NCBI RefSeq assembly: GCF_040833985.1
Contig: NZ_CP162139.1
Coordinates: 2,624,001 to 2,688,000, forward strand
Source of the DNA: Leptospira sp. WS4.C2
GTDB lineage: Bacteria; Spirochaetota; Leptospiria; Leptospirales; Leptospiraceae
Reading direction: 5' to 3'
DNA length: 64,000 nt
The position numbers and the translations under genes were made by a program. Every line of letters begins with the position of its first letter. Position 1 is the first letter of the stretch. Of the stretch, positions 43,331-51,814 are shown piece by piece. The notes beneath the pieces were generated by a model. The model was not told the DNA's origin. It worked only from the letters and a program-made list of their open reading frames with translations, and made no database searches.

Positions 43331-46300
43331 ATGAAAAGTCTCTATCTCCTAATATTCTTTTTCTCTTTTGACCTGTTCCCAGTCTATGCCACTCCGAATC
43401 CTTCCATCTTTCAACTGAAAGATCCAACCGAACTTTTGAAATTATCTGGCTTCTGGAAATTCAATTCTGAGGACAACCTCATATATGCCCAAAAAAACTT
43501 TGCCGATTCTGACTGGAAACAGTTACCGATTCCCGCACAATGGAATAACTCAGGATTATCTGGCTTTAAGATCGGATGGTATAGACAATCATTCCAAGTT
43601 TCAAAGTCATTTAAAAATCAAAATATAAGCATCCTAACACCTATCATAGCGGATGCGAACGAAATTTATATCAATGGAATCTTTGTCGGAAGGACAGGTA
43701 TGATTACCGAGTCAGGAGACATTCTAAAAAAAAGTAGTCAAATCAGCGTTTACACAATCCCACAAGGAATCATAGATTTAGATAAGGAAAATACAATTGC
43801 TGTTCGCGTTGCGGACGATGTTGGGTGGGGTGGATTTGTAAATTCTGAATTTTATATTGGGGAATCCGAACTAATCAAAAACAAATTTTATAAATACATC
43901 ATGTGGAACTCCGCCATTTGTTTTGCATTTGTATACTCGGCATTGTATTGTTTGATTCTCTGGTTAAGAAGTAGAAGCGAACGCGCTTATCTTCTCTATT
44001 TCTTTTTTGCTATACTGGCAGGACTCGCTACCTTCGGAAATTTATCGCTCCCCTATTTCATTTGGGACAATTTTTGGTTTAACCATTTTTTGTTTCACCC
44101 TGCATTAAATTTGATGGGTTTATTTGGTGTTCTATTCTTTTTGAATTTTGCAGAACACAAACCATCCAAGTTGGTTATAAGTATTCTTTGGTTTCATTTT
44201 GCACTCTCACTTGTATCTTTTTTTACTTTCCATCCATTCATAATGGATATATATTCAAAATACACATTAAATATTAGTGATATACTTTCTCTTTTAGAAC
44301 TTGTCTATGCTTTTAGTTTAAACTTCAAAGCTGTCAAAAACAAACAACCAGGTGCGATCATTATCCTTATTGGTCAAATTGGCCTTGGAATCACGGCAAC
44401 TTTTTCTGTTTTAAGTTACCTTCAGATATATATATCCTTTTTAGATCGATCTCTTTCCGAAGGTTTTCTATTTTACACCTTAAGTTTATCTTTTGCGTTA
44501 TCCATCCGCTTTGCGAAACTTTTTGAAGTAACAAACCAATTAAAGGGCGAATTAGAACACAAGAACGAAGAATTAATAGTATTAGATAAAATGAAGGATG
44601 AATTTTTATCTAATACATCTCATGAACTCAGAACACCACTCAATGGGATTATTGGTATCACCGAATCATTATTAGAAGGCTCGATGGGTGCTGTGACTCC
44701 TGGTGTTTCCAAAAACCTTGGGTTTATTATTTCCTCTGCGAAAAGACTTTCAAATTTAGTTAATGACTTACTTGATTTTTCCCTAATGAAAAATCGGAGA
44801 TTTCACCTTTCACCAATAGTGTTAGCCATCCAACCTTCGGTAGAAGTTGTCATCACCTTACTAGAGCATGCGGCAAAACAAAAAGGAATCACACTCAAAA
44901 GTGAAATCCCCGATAATACTCCCTTAGTATTTGGTGATGAAAACAAAATCCAACAGATTCTTTTTAATTTAATTGGCAATGCACTCAAATTTACAGAGTC
45001 AGGAAACATTCTGATTAGCGCTAGACCAACTAATAATGGATACTTGGATTTTCTAGAAATTTCCGTTATCGATACCGGGATAGGCCTTACCAAAGAAGAT
45101 CAAAAAAAGATATTTTCTCCTTTTGCACAGGCAGATTCTAGTATCTCCCGAAACTTCGGCGGAGTTGGCCTTGGACTCTCAATTTCGAAGAACTTAGTAG
45201 AACTCCACACAGGTACCTTATCGGTAGATTCAGAACTAGGTAAGGGTTCCATCTTTCGATTCACTTTACCTCTTGCCGTCGGACAATCTGACTTTCAACA
45301 AGACAAATCGGAAAAAGAAGTAACGGTAACGAATCATTGGTTTCACGAAGAAGACCGTCGTGGGAACTTTATCGTTGAACAAACATATATCGAAAGAGTG
45401 AAGGTAACAACTAATCTTTCCAAAGACCTTGACCGTAACCTGACTATCTTAGCTGTGGATGACGATCCCATCAACTTAGAAGTTTTAAAAATCCAACTCA
45501 TTGGATCGGGATTCAATGTAATTCCAGTATTGGATGGGCCAACGGCAATTTCTGTGGCACACGAAGTGAAACCTGATTTGATTCTTTTGGATATTATGAT
45601 GCCAAAGATGAGCGGATACCAAGTCTGTAAAATTTTAAGAGAAACATATTCAATTTATGAAATGCCGATTTTGATGCTTACTGCAAAAAATAGAATTGAA
45701 GATGTCCTTTCTGGATTAGAAGCCGGTGCCAACGACTATCTAGGAAAACCATTTGATAAAAGAGAATTACTTGCTAGAGTCAACACTCTCATTCTCTTAA
45801 AATCTGCAGTAGAAGAAAAAGAAGATTATATTAGTATCAAAGCAGAACTGAAACTCGCTAAAAAAATCCAAGACTCTTCACTTCCTTTGCATCCACCAAC
45901 CGGCGGTAGAGCAAAAGTCGTTTCTCGATATAACCCAATGACGGCAATTGGTGGAGACTATTACGACTTCCATACTCCCGACGAATATAGCTTAGGCGTA
46001 GTAGTCGCCGATGTCTCTGGACATGGAATCCCTGCGGCCATTGTGGCAGCTATGTTTAAGATGGCATTTAACTTACAAAAACATGTTTCCAGAAGACCAA
46101 ACGAAGTTTTAAAACGAATCAACAAACTCCTACTCGATTCAATCCACAAACAATTTGTGACTGCTTGTTATTTATTTTTTGATTTAGAAAACAAACGAGT
46201 ACTTTATGCAAGTGCGGGACACCCACCCGTTGCCTTTTATAGGCGAAAAACTAATAAAGTGGAATTGGTTCGACCTAGAGGAAGGGTACTCGGTTGTTTT

Positions 46301-46558
46301 GCTGAAATTCCAGATGAAATCTTAGATCTTCCATTTGCCATTGGAGATAGAATTATCTTATACACTGATGGAATTTCCGAAGCAAGAAATTCTTCTGGGG
46401 AAATGTTCGGAGATGAACGTTTGAGTCATTATATAGTTGAGAATTCCGAAACTCGATCTGCTGATCTTTTTGCCGATGGCCTCCTAGATCAAGTTAAAGA
46501 GTTCTGTGGAAAATCTGTTCCTGATGATGACATTACCCTTGTTGTTGTGGATTTATAA
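43331..46558 (+). CDS. Hybrid sensor histidine kinase with receiver and SpoIIE phosphatase output
   Basis: From ATG 43331 the protein has 1075 residues: signal peptide, GH2/galactose-binding-like periplasmic domain (to about 180), seven membrane segments (7TMR-DISM, about 190-400), HisKA with His431 in SHELRTPLNG, HATPase (GNALKFTES, DTGIGL, GVGLGLSIS), a receiver with phospho-acceptor Asp754 in LLDIMMPKMSGYQ, and a SpoIIE/PP2C domain from about 840 (GGDYYDF, VADVSGHG, YTDGISEAR). It is a single-chain pathway from signal to phosphatase. The start is the ATG after TTG 43319. It shares its sensor plan with the protein at 1824-3710. Confidence 0.88.
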   Translation: MKSLYLLIFFFSFDLFPVYATPNPSIFQLKDPTELLKLSGFWKFNSEDNLIYAQKNFADSDWKQLPIPAQWNNSGLSGFKIGWYRQSFQVSKSFKNQNISILTPIIADANEIYINGIFVGRTGMITESGDILKKSSQISVYTIPQGIIDLDKENTIAVRVADDVGWGGFVNSEFYIGESELIKNKFYKYIMWNSAICFAFVYSALYCLILWLRSRSERAYLLYFFFAILAGLATFGNLSLPYFIWDNFWFNHFLFHPALNLMGLFGVLFFLNFAEHKPSKLVISILWFHFALSLVSFFTFHPFIMDIYSKYTLNISDILSLLELVYAFSLNFKAVKNKQPGAIIILIGQIGLGITATFSVLSYLQIYISFLDRSLSEGFLFYTLSLSFALSIRFAKLFEVTNQLKGELEHKNEELIVLDKMKDEFLSNTSHELRTPLNGIIGITESLLEGSMGAVTPGVSKNLGFIISSAKRLSNLVNDLLDFSLMKNRRFHLSPIVLAIQPSVEVVITLLEHAAKQKGITLKSEIPDNTPLVFGDENKIQQILFNLIGNALKFTESGNILISARPTNNGYLDFLEISVIDTGIGLTKEDQKKIFSPFAQADSSISRNFGGVGLGLSISKNLVELHTGTLSVDSELGKGSIFRFTLPLAVGQSDFQQDKSEKEVTVTNHWFHEEDRRGNFIVEQTYIERVKVTTNLSKDLDRNLTILAVDDDPINLEVLKIQLIGSGFNVIPVLDGPTAISVAHEVKPDLILLDIMMPKMSGYQVCKILRETYSIYEMPILMLTAKNRIEDVLSGLEAGANDYLGKPFDKRELLARVNTLILLKSAVEEKEDYISIKAELKLAKKIQDSSLPLHPPTGGRAKVVSRYNPMTAIGGDYYDFHTPDEYSLGVVVADVSGHGIPAAIVAAMFKMAFNLQKHVSRRPNEVLKRINKLLLDSIHKQFVTACYLFFDLENKRVLYASAGHPPVAFYRRKTNKVELVRPRGRVLGCFAEIPDEILDLPFAIGDRIILYTDGISEARNSSGEMFGDERLSHYIVENSETRSADLFADGLLDQVKEFCGKSVPDDDITLVVVDL

Positions 46559-46992
46559 TCACCCCACCAAACAGCCCATTGCCCCCTGCGAAACTAGGGA
46601 TAAAGCAAAGTTTAAATTCGAATTTTTCAAGATAATTTGGAAGAACAAACTGAAACGTACTAGTACTTCTGAATAAAAAAGTGACTAAGACTGAACAATT
46701 CGCTCAAATACTCGCTCTTTTATAGTTAATATTTGAAATAATCAATATTTCTCTTGCAATTTACTATTTATTGAATCATTATCAATTGTTAGGTTAAAAA
46801 TAAATTCGACTTCCATACCAATCTCAGATGAGTCTTAGAATATCTTGCTTTAGATAAAAAAGATTCCATTAAATTATCCTGCAATCATCAAGGGGTAAAG
46901 AATTTAATAATCATTTAACATTTCGTTCCTGCACTCAATATCAAATACAAACAAAAGGACTTTCGATCAAACAGAAAGATTGAAATCAAACA
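46559..46992. other. 434-base intergenic region before the glycan operon
   Basis: It is AT-rich. The only clear symmetry is GTACTAGTAC at 46657-46666. I see no terminator with a T-tract after the sensor kinase gene, no tRNA and no known riboswitch. It likely holds the promoter of the glycosyltransferase operon. Confidence 0.4.
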
Positions 46993-47061
46993 ATGAAACC
47001 AAAAGCAAAAAAGAACTTATTAAACCAGATTAGAATCGAAGCAATAGCTGGCAATTCTTGA
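46993..47061 (+). CDS. Possible leader peptide coupled to the glycosyltransferase
   Basis: A 22-codon frame starts with ATG at 46993 and its stop TGA (47059-47061) overlaps the TTG start of the glycosyltransferase (TTGA). It begins with basic residues (MKPKAKKN). The ribosome-binding site is weak. Because the big gene has a poor site of its own, coupling through this small frame is plausible. It may also be chance. Confidence 0.35.
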   Translation: MKPKAKKNLLNQIRIEAIAGNS

Positions 47062-49313
47062 AAAGAGTTGCCTTTATTGGTAACTACTCTCCCAGACAAT
47101 GTGGTATCGCCACATTCACAACAGACTTATGTGAATCGATTTCTGAACAATTTCCTGAAACTGCCTGCATTGCGCTTCCCGTAAACGACATTGACTCAGG
47201 TTATGCTTACCCAACACGCGTACGATTTGAACTCAAAGAAAAAGACATCAATTCTTACCATAGGGCTGCAGATTTTCTAAACATCAACAACGTTGATCTA
47301 GTTTCGCTACAATTCGAATACGGAATTTTCGGTGGAAGAGCAGGAAGCCATATACTCTCCCTACTTCGTGATTTACATATGCCCATTGTCACAACCTTAC
47401 ATACGATTTTAAAGGAACCGGATCCAGACCAACGGAATGTACTAGAACAACTAATTTCATTATCTGATAGAATTGTAGTTATGAGTAAAACTGGGGCAGA
47501 AATACTAAAAGCCGTTTACAACATCCAATCTGACAAAATTGATATCATCGCTCATGGAATTCCTGACGTACCATTCGTGGATCCTAGTTTTCACAAAGAT
47601 TTATTTGGTGTTGAAGGAAAAATAGTTTTAATGAGTTTCGGACTAATCTCAGCTAACAAAGGATTAGAAAATGTGATCCTTGCATTACCTAAAATCATAG
47701 AAAAATTTCCTAATGTTGTTTACATTATACTCGGAGCTACCCATCCACAAGTACTTCGGAACGAAGGAGAAGCATATAGAATTTCCTTACAGTTACTAGC
47801 AAGAGAAAACAAAGTAGAGGAAAATGTACTTTTTTATAATAAATTTGTCAGCCAAAGAGAATTAACTGAATTCATTGGTGCTACTGACATTTATATCACA
47901 CCCTATTTAGAACCCAACCAAATTGTTTCTGGAACGCTTGCCTATACCTTGGGAGCAGGAAAAGCGATCATATCAACTCCCTATTGGTATGCAGAAGAGA
48001 TGTTAGCTGATGATAGAGGAATCTTAGTTCCGTTTCATGATTACGAGAAGTTAGGAACGGAAGTTATCTATTTATTAGAAAATGAAACTGTCCGTCATTC
48101 AATGCGAAAAAGAGCTTATCTGTATGCCCGCAGCATGATTTGGTCACAAGTGTCACAACGTTATATGGAATCCTTTCGTCGAGCTAGAGAAGAAAAACGT
48201 TATTTCTCTTCTTTAGGTTTCAACATAAAATTAAGAAACACTCCTCCTATTGAATTTCCAATTCTAAAGTTAACGCATTTGGAACATATGACTGACGATA
48301 CCGGTATACTTCAACATGCCTTTTTTACCTTACCCAATTATGGAGAAGGTTATACTACCGATGATAATGCACGTGCTCTGATTGTTTGTAAGTTGATTGA
48401 GGATTTAGATTCTGATACCACATACAAATTGAGTTATCGTTACTTAGCTTTTTTATGGTATGCGTATAATGCCAAAACAAAAAGGTTCCGAAATTTTATG
48501 GACTATCAAAGAAATTGGTTAGAAGATTCAGGTTCGGAAGATAGCCACGGTAGGTCCCTTATGGCTTTAGGAACTATCTTAGGAATTGAATCTCTTCCCA
48601 AATTACCAACTATAGCCGGCCGATTATTTGAAGAAGCACTTCCTTCTATATTAATGATGAAAAGTCCTAGGGCTTGGGCTTTCTCCCTATTGGGAATCAA
48701 CGAGTATTTTAAACGTTTTACGGGTGATAGGCGAGCGGAAGCTGTTCGAGACGAACTAGCAAAAAGGATTTTAAAACTTTATCAGGAAAACTATAAACCA
48801 GATTGGTTATGGTTCGAACAATCTTTAAGTTATTGTAATGCCATTCTTCCCCATGCACTTCTTGTCTCTGGGAAATCAATGCAAAACCAAGAGATGGTGG
48901 ATATTGGATTAAAAAGTTTATTTTGGTTGGCGGATATACAAAAAGCTAAAGCAGATGGTGGACATTTTATACCTATAGGCACAAACGGATTTTACACGCG
49001 CGGAGGTCCACATGCACGGTTTGACCAACAGCCAGTAGAAGCACAAACCATGGTGTCCGCGTCAATAGAAGCATTTCATATCACAAAAGACCCATTATGG
49101 AAAAAAGAATCGATAAGAGCCTTCGAGTGGTTTTTGGGAAGGAATGATTTAAAAGTTTCTTTATATGATCCAACTACTGGTGGTTGTCGGGACGGATTAC
49201 ATTCCGATCGAATGAATGAAAACCAAGGTGCGGAATCAACACTCGCATTTTTACAGAGTATGTTGGAGATGAGATTAGAAGAAAGTATCCTTAGCTCCAA
49301 AGGTTCTGTATGA
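47058..49313 (+). CDS. Glycosyltransferase (GT4 type) with C-terminal helical domain
   Basis: The 751-residue protein has a GT-B fold in residues 1 to about 390: IGNYSPRQCGIATFTTDL, VTTLHTILKEPD, LMSFGLISANKGLENVILALPK, and PYLEPNQIVSGTLAYTLGAGKAIISTPYWYAEEML (the donor-site Glu/Gly loop). A second, alpha-helical part of about 350 residues with TDDNARALIV, SYCNAILPHALLV and GGHFIPIGTNGFYTRGG resembles an (alpha/alpha)-barrel. The start is TTG at 47058. It overlaps the next gene by four bases. It is a member of a conserved trio with two GH130 proteins whose product is unknown, probably a mannose-type glycan. Confidence 0.82.
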   Translation: MKRVAFIGNYSPRQCGIATFTTDLCESISEQFPETACIALPVNDIDSGYAYPTRVRFELKEKDINSYHRAADFLNINNVDLVSLQFEYGIFGGRAGSHILSLLRDLHMPIVTTLHTILKEPDPDQRNVLEQLISLSDRIVVMSKTGAEILKAVYNIQSDKIDIIAHGIPDVPFVDPSFHKDLFGVEGKIVLMSFGLISANKGLENVILALPKIIEKFPNVVYIILGATHPQVLRNEGEAYRISLQLLARENKVEENVLFYNKFVSQRELTEFIGATDIYITPYLEPNQIVSGTLAYTLGAGKAIISTPYWYAEEMLADDRGILVPFHDYEKLGTEVIYLLENETVRHSMRKRAYLYARSMIWSQVSQRYMESFRRAREEKRYFSSLGFNIKLRNTPPIEFPILKLTHLEHMTDDTGILQHAFFTLPNYGEGYTTDDNARALIVCKLIEDLDSDTTYKLSYRYLAFLWYAYNAKTKRFRNFMDYQRNWLEDSGSEDSHGRSLMALGTILGIESLPKLPTIAGRLFEEALPSILMMKSPRAWAFSLLGINEYFKRFTGDRRAEAVRDELAKRILKLYQENYKPDWLWFEQSLSYCNAILPHALLVSGKSMQNQEMVDIGLKSLFWLADIQKAKADGGHFIPIGTNGFYTRGGPHARFDQQPVEAQTMVSASIEAFHITKDPLWKKESIRAFEWFLGRNDLKVSLYDPTTGGCRDGLHSDRMNENQGAESTLAFLQSMLEMRLEESILSSKGSV

Positions 49314-50248
49314 ACTCAAACTATCCTGAATTATTAGTAAGACATGAAAAAAATCCCATCCTAACATCAACTATGTGGCCTTATCCAGTTCACACGGTAT
49401 TTAATCCGGGTGCCACGTTATTGAAAGATGGGAGTACTCTACTTTTATGCCGTCTGGAGGATCGAAAAGGTTTATCACAACTGGGAATTGCTCGGTCAAA
49501 GTATGGTTTAGACCATTGGTCGATCGACCCTTCTCCATTTTTGACAGCGGAACCAGAGTTATATCCGGCTGAATGTTGGGGGCTTGAAGATCCAAGAATT
49601 ACATATATTCCCGAACTGAATCGTTATATTGTGACCTATGTTTCTTATGGGGAAAATGGTCCCTCTGTATCGCTCGCAAGTACAGAAGATTTTTTGCATC
49701 ATACAAAACTAGGGATGGTATTAAAACCTAACGATAAAGATGCGGCTTTATTTCCTCGAAAAATTCAAGACAAATGGGTCATGCTCCACAGACCAATCGA
49801 TCATGATAGTGCCAATATTTGGATTTCGTATTCAGAGGATTTAATCCATTGGGGAGAACGAAAACTTGTTTTTGGAACAAGAAACGGTGGTTGGTGGGAT
49901 GCTGAAAAAATTGGTTTAGCAACACCACCCATCGAAACAAAAGAAGGTTGGCTCATTATCTATCATGGAGTTAAAAAAAATGCTTCTGGTTATCTATATA
50001 GAATTGGTTTAGCCTTATTAGATTTGCACTCTCCAGATAAATGTATCAAGAGAGGTAAAGACTGGATCTTTGCTCCTGAAACCGATTACGAAAGATTTGG
50101 AGATGTGAAAGATGTTGTCTTCCCTTGTGGAATTACGATATTACCCGACAATGATACAATCCATTTATACTATGGGGCGGCAGATACAAGTATCGGTGTA
50201 GCAATCGGTAGCATTCGCAATTTACTTGATTGGTTACGGAACCAATAG
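49310..50248 (+). CDS. GH130 family glycoside phosphorylase/hydrolase
   Basis: The 312-residue five-bladed beta-propeller protein has the GH130 catalytic Asp94 in CWGLEDPRIT, a KDAALFPRKI segment, HRPIDHDSANIW and a C-terminal FPCGI...LYYGAAD block. The length is normal for a single-domain GH130. The family phosphorolyses or hydrolyses beta-mannosides; some members act in reverse to build mannan. Its ATG overlaps the transferase stop (ATGA). Confidence 0.87.
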   Translation: MNSNYPELLVRHEKNPILTSTMWPYPVHTVFNPGATLLKDGSTLLLCRLEDRKGLSQLGIARSKYGLDHWSIDPSPFLTAEPELYPAECWGLEDPRITYIPELNRYIVTYVSYGENGPSVSLASTEDFLHHTKLGMVLKPNDKDAALFPRKIQDKWVMLHRPIDHDSANIWISYSEDLIHWGERKLVFGTRNGGWWDAEKIGLATPPIETKEGWLIIYHGVKKNASGYLYRIGLALLDLHSPDKCIKRGKDWIFAPETDYERFGDVKDVVFPCGITILPDNDTIHLYYGAADTSIGVAIGSIRNLLDWLRNQ

Positions 50249-51745
50249 ATGGAACCGCAAAATCTAGAACTCATTCGAACTGGAGTAGAACTAACACCAG
50301 ATTATCGAAGGGTCTTATATCGTCCTCTCCACATTGAACCAGAAGAGAGAATCATTAAAATCCTAGGAAGAATCCAAACTCTTTCTGAAACAGAAGTAAA
50401 TATCGAAATCAATGCTTTACTCACTGCCTTTGAAGAAAGACACAAACGATTAAAAAAATTCTTTTTACAACGATACCAACAAATAAAAAAATACTTACTC
50501 ACAGACCATATTCTTTCAGAAGAAAGAAAACTCTTAATTGGTGCTTACTTTACCCAAGAGTACTCCTTAGAATCCGCAGCATTATTTAATCCTTCTATCA
50601 TCTGGGATAGAGACCAAACCAACCTTCCCCCAGGATCCAAACGATTCATCATGAGTCTTCGTGCCACTGGAGAAGGACATATATCTTCCATTACATTTAG
50701 ATCAGGAATGGTAGATTCTGAAAATCGAATTACGATTACAGAACCAACCAAATATGTGTCGATATCCGAAAATATATCAAACCCTATCTATGAGAAAAAA
50801 ACATTCGAACGAAAATTGTCAGAGTTAGATTTACTAACTGATTTTTCCGGCAACATACTTTCTCTTTTAGATGCTCATTTTACGATTGAGGAATTAAATT
50901 CGATTCTAGAGAAGTATACTAAAAACATAAAAACAAAAACAGTAGAAAATAAGTTAACCGCGAATGGTATTCTCTCTTTAGCATTTTCTAATTATGAAAT
51001 TCAATACGATAGTGAACAACGACTTTCAGAGAGGATTATTTTTCCGCACTCACCCTCCGAAAGCAACGGAATAGAGGATGCTCGGTTTGTTGATTTTATC
51101 GAAGATGATGGAAATCATATCTATTACGCAACATATACAGCCTATGATGGGAAAGTAACTTTCCCCCAATTATTAGAAACAAGAGATTTTCTACACTTTA
51201 AAGTAAGTACACTCAATGGACCCGAAGTAAAAAACAAAGGGATGGCGTTATTTCCCAGAAAAATTAACAATAATTATGCGATGTTATCCAGACAAGATAA
51301 CGAAAACATATTTCTTATGTATTCTGAGGATCTCCACTTTTGGTACAACAAAGAATTGATTTTGAAACCAACATATCCTTGGGAATTTATCCAACTTGGG
51401 AATTGTGGATCACCTATCGAATTAGAAGAGGGATGGCTTGTCATCAGTCATGGAGTCGGACCAATGAGAAAGTATTCAATTGGAGCATTCCTGTTAGACA
51501 AATTGGACCCGCGAATTGTTATCGGAAGACTGTTAGAACCCTTACTCGTCCCCAACGAAAAGGAAAGAGAAGGATATGTGCCAAACGTTGTCTACAGCTG
51601 CGGCAGTGCTATCAACCGTGGTGACCTAATCCTACCGTATGCAATGTCTGATCGCTCTGTAGGTTTTGCAAAAATCAACCTGAAACAGCTAATCAACCAA
51701 CTAATGACGAATAAAAAGGGAAACCAAAATGCAGATGGAATCTAG
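50249..51745 (+). CDS. Second GH130 family protein, long form
   Basis: The 498-residue protein starts directly after the first GH130 stop. About 200 residues, mostly helical (RIQTLSETEVNIEINALLTAFEERHKRLKKFF), precede the beta-propeller. The catalytic Asp277 lies in NGIEDARFVDF; MALFPRKINNNYAMLSRQD and VVYSCGS...LPYAMSD follow the GH130 pattern. Members of this long type are found with the short one and a transferase. Substrate probably a beta-mannoside. Confidence 0.83.
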   Translation: MEPQNLELIRTGVELTPDYRRVLYRPLHIEPEERIIKILGRIQTLSETEVNIEINALLTAFEERHKRLKKFFLQRYQQIKKYLLTDHILSEERKLLIGAYFTQEYSLESAALFNPSIIWDRDQTNLPPGSKRFIMSLRATGEGHISSITFRSGMVDSENRITITEPTKYVSISENISNPIYEKKTFERKLSELDLLTDFSGNILSLLDAHFTIEELNSILEKYTKNIKTKTVENKLTANGILSLAFSNYEIQYDSEQRLSERIIFPHSPSESNGIEDARFVDFIEDDGNHIYYATYTAYDGKVTFPQLLETRDFLHFKVSTLNGPEVKNKGMALFPRKINNNYAMLSRQDNENIFLMYSEDLHFWYNKELILKPTYPWEFIQLGNCGSPIELEEGWLVISHGVGPMRKYSIGAFLLDKLDPRIVIGRLLEPLLVPNEKEREGYVPNVVYSCGSAINRGDLILPYAMSDRSVGFAKINLKQLINQLMTNKKGNQNADGI

Positions 51746-51814
51746 ATCGAATCGATATATTTATTTCCACATTATGATAATCTATTCATTAAACAAAAAT
51801 CACGGAAAAACCCA

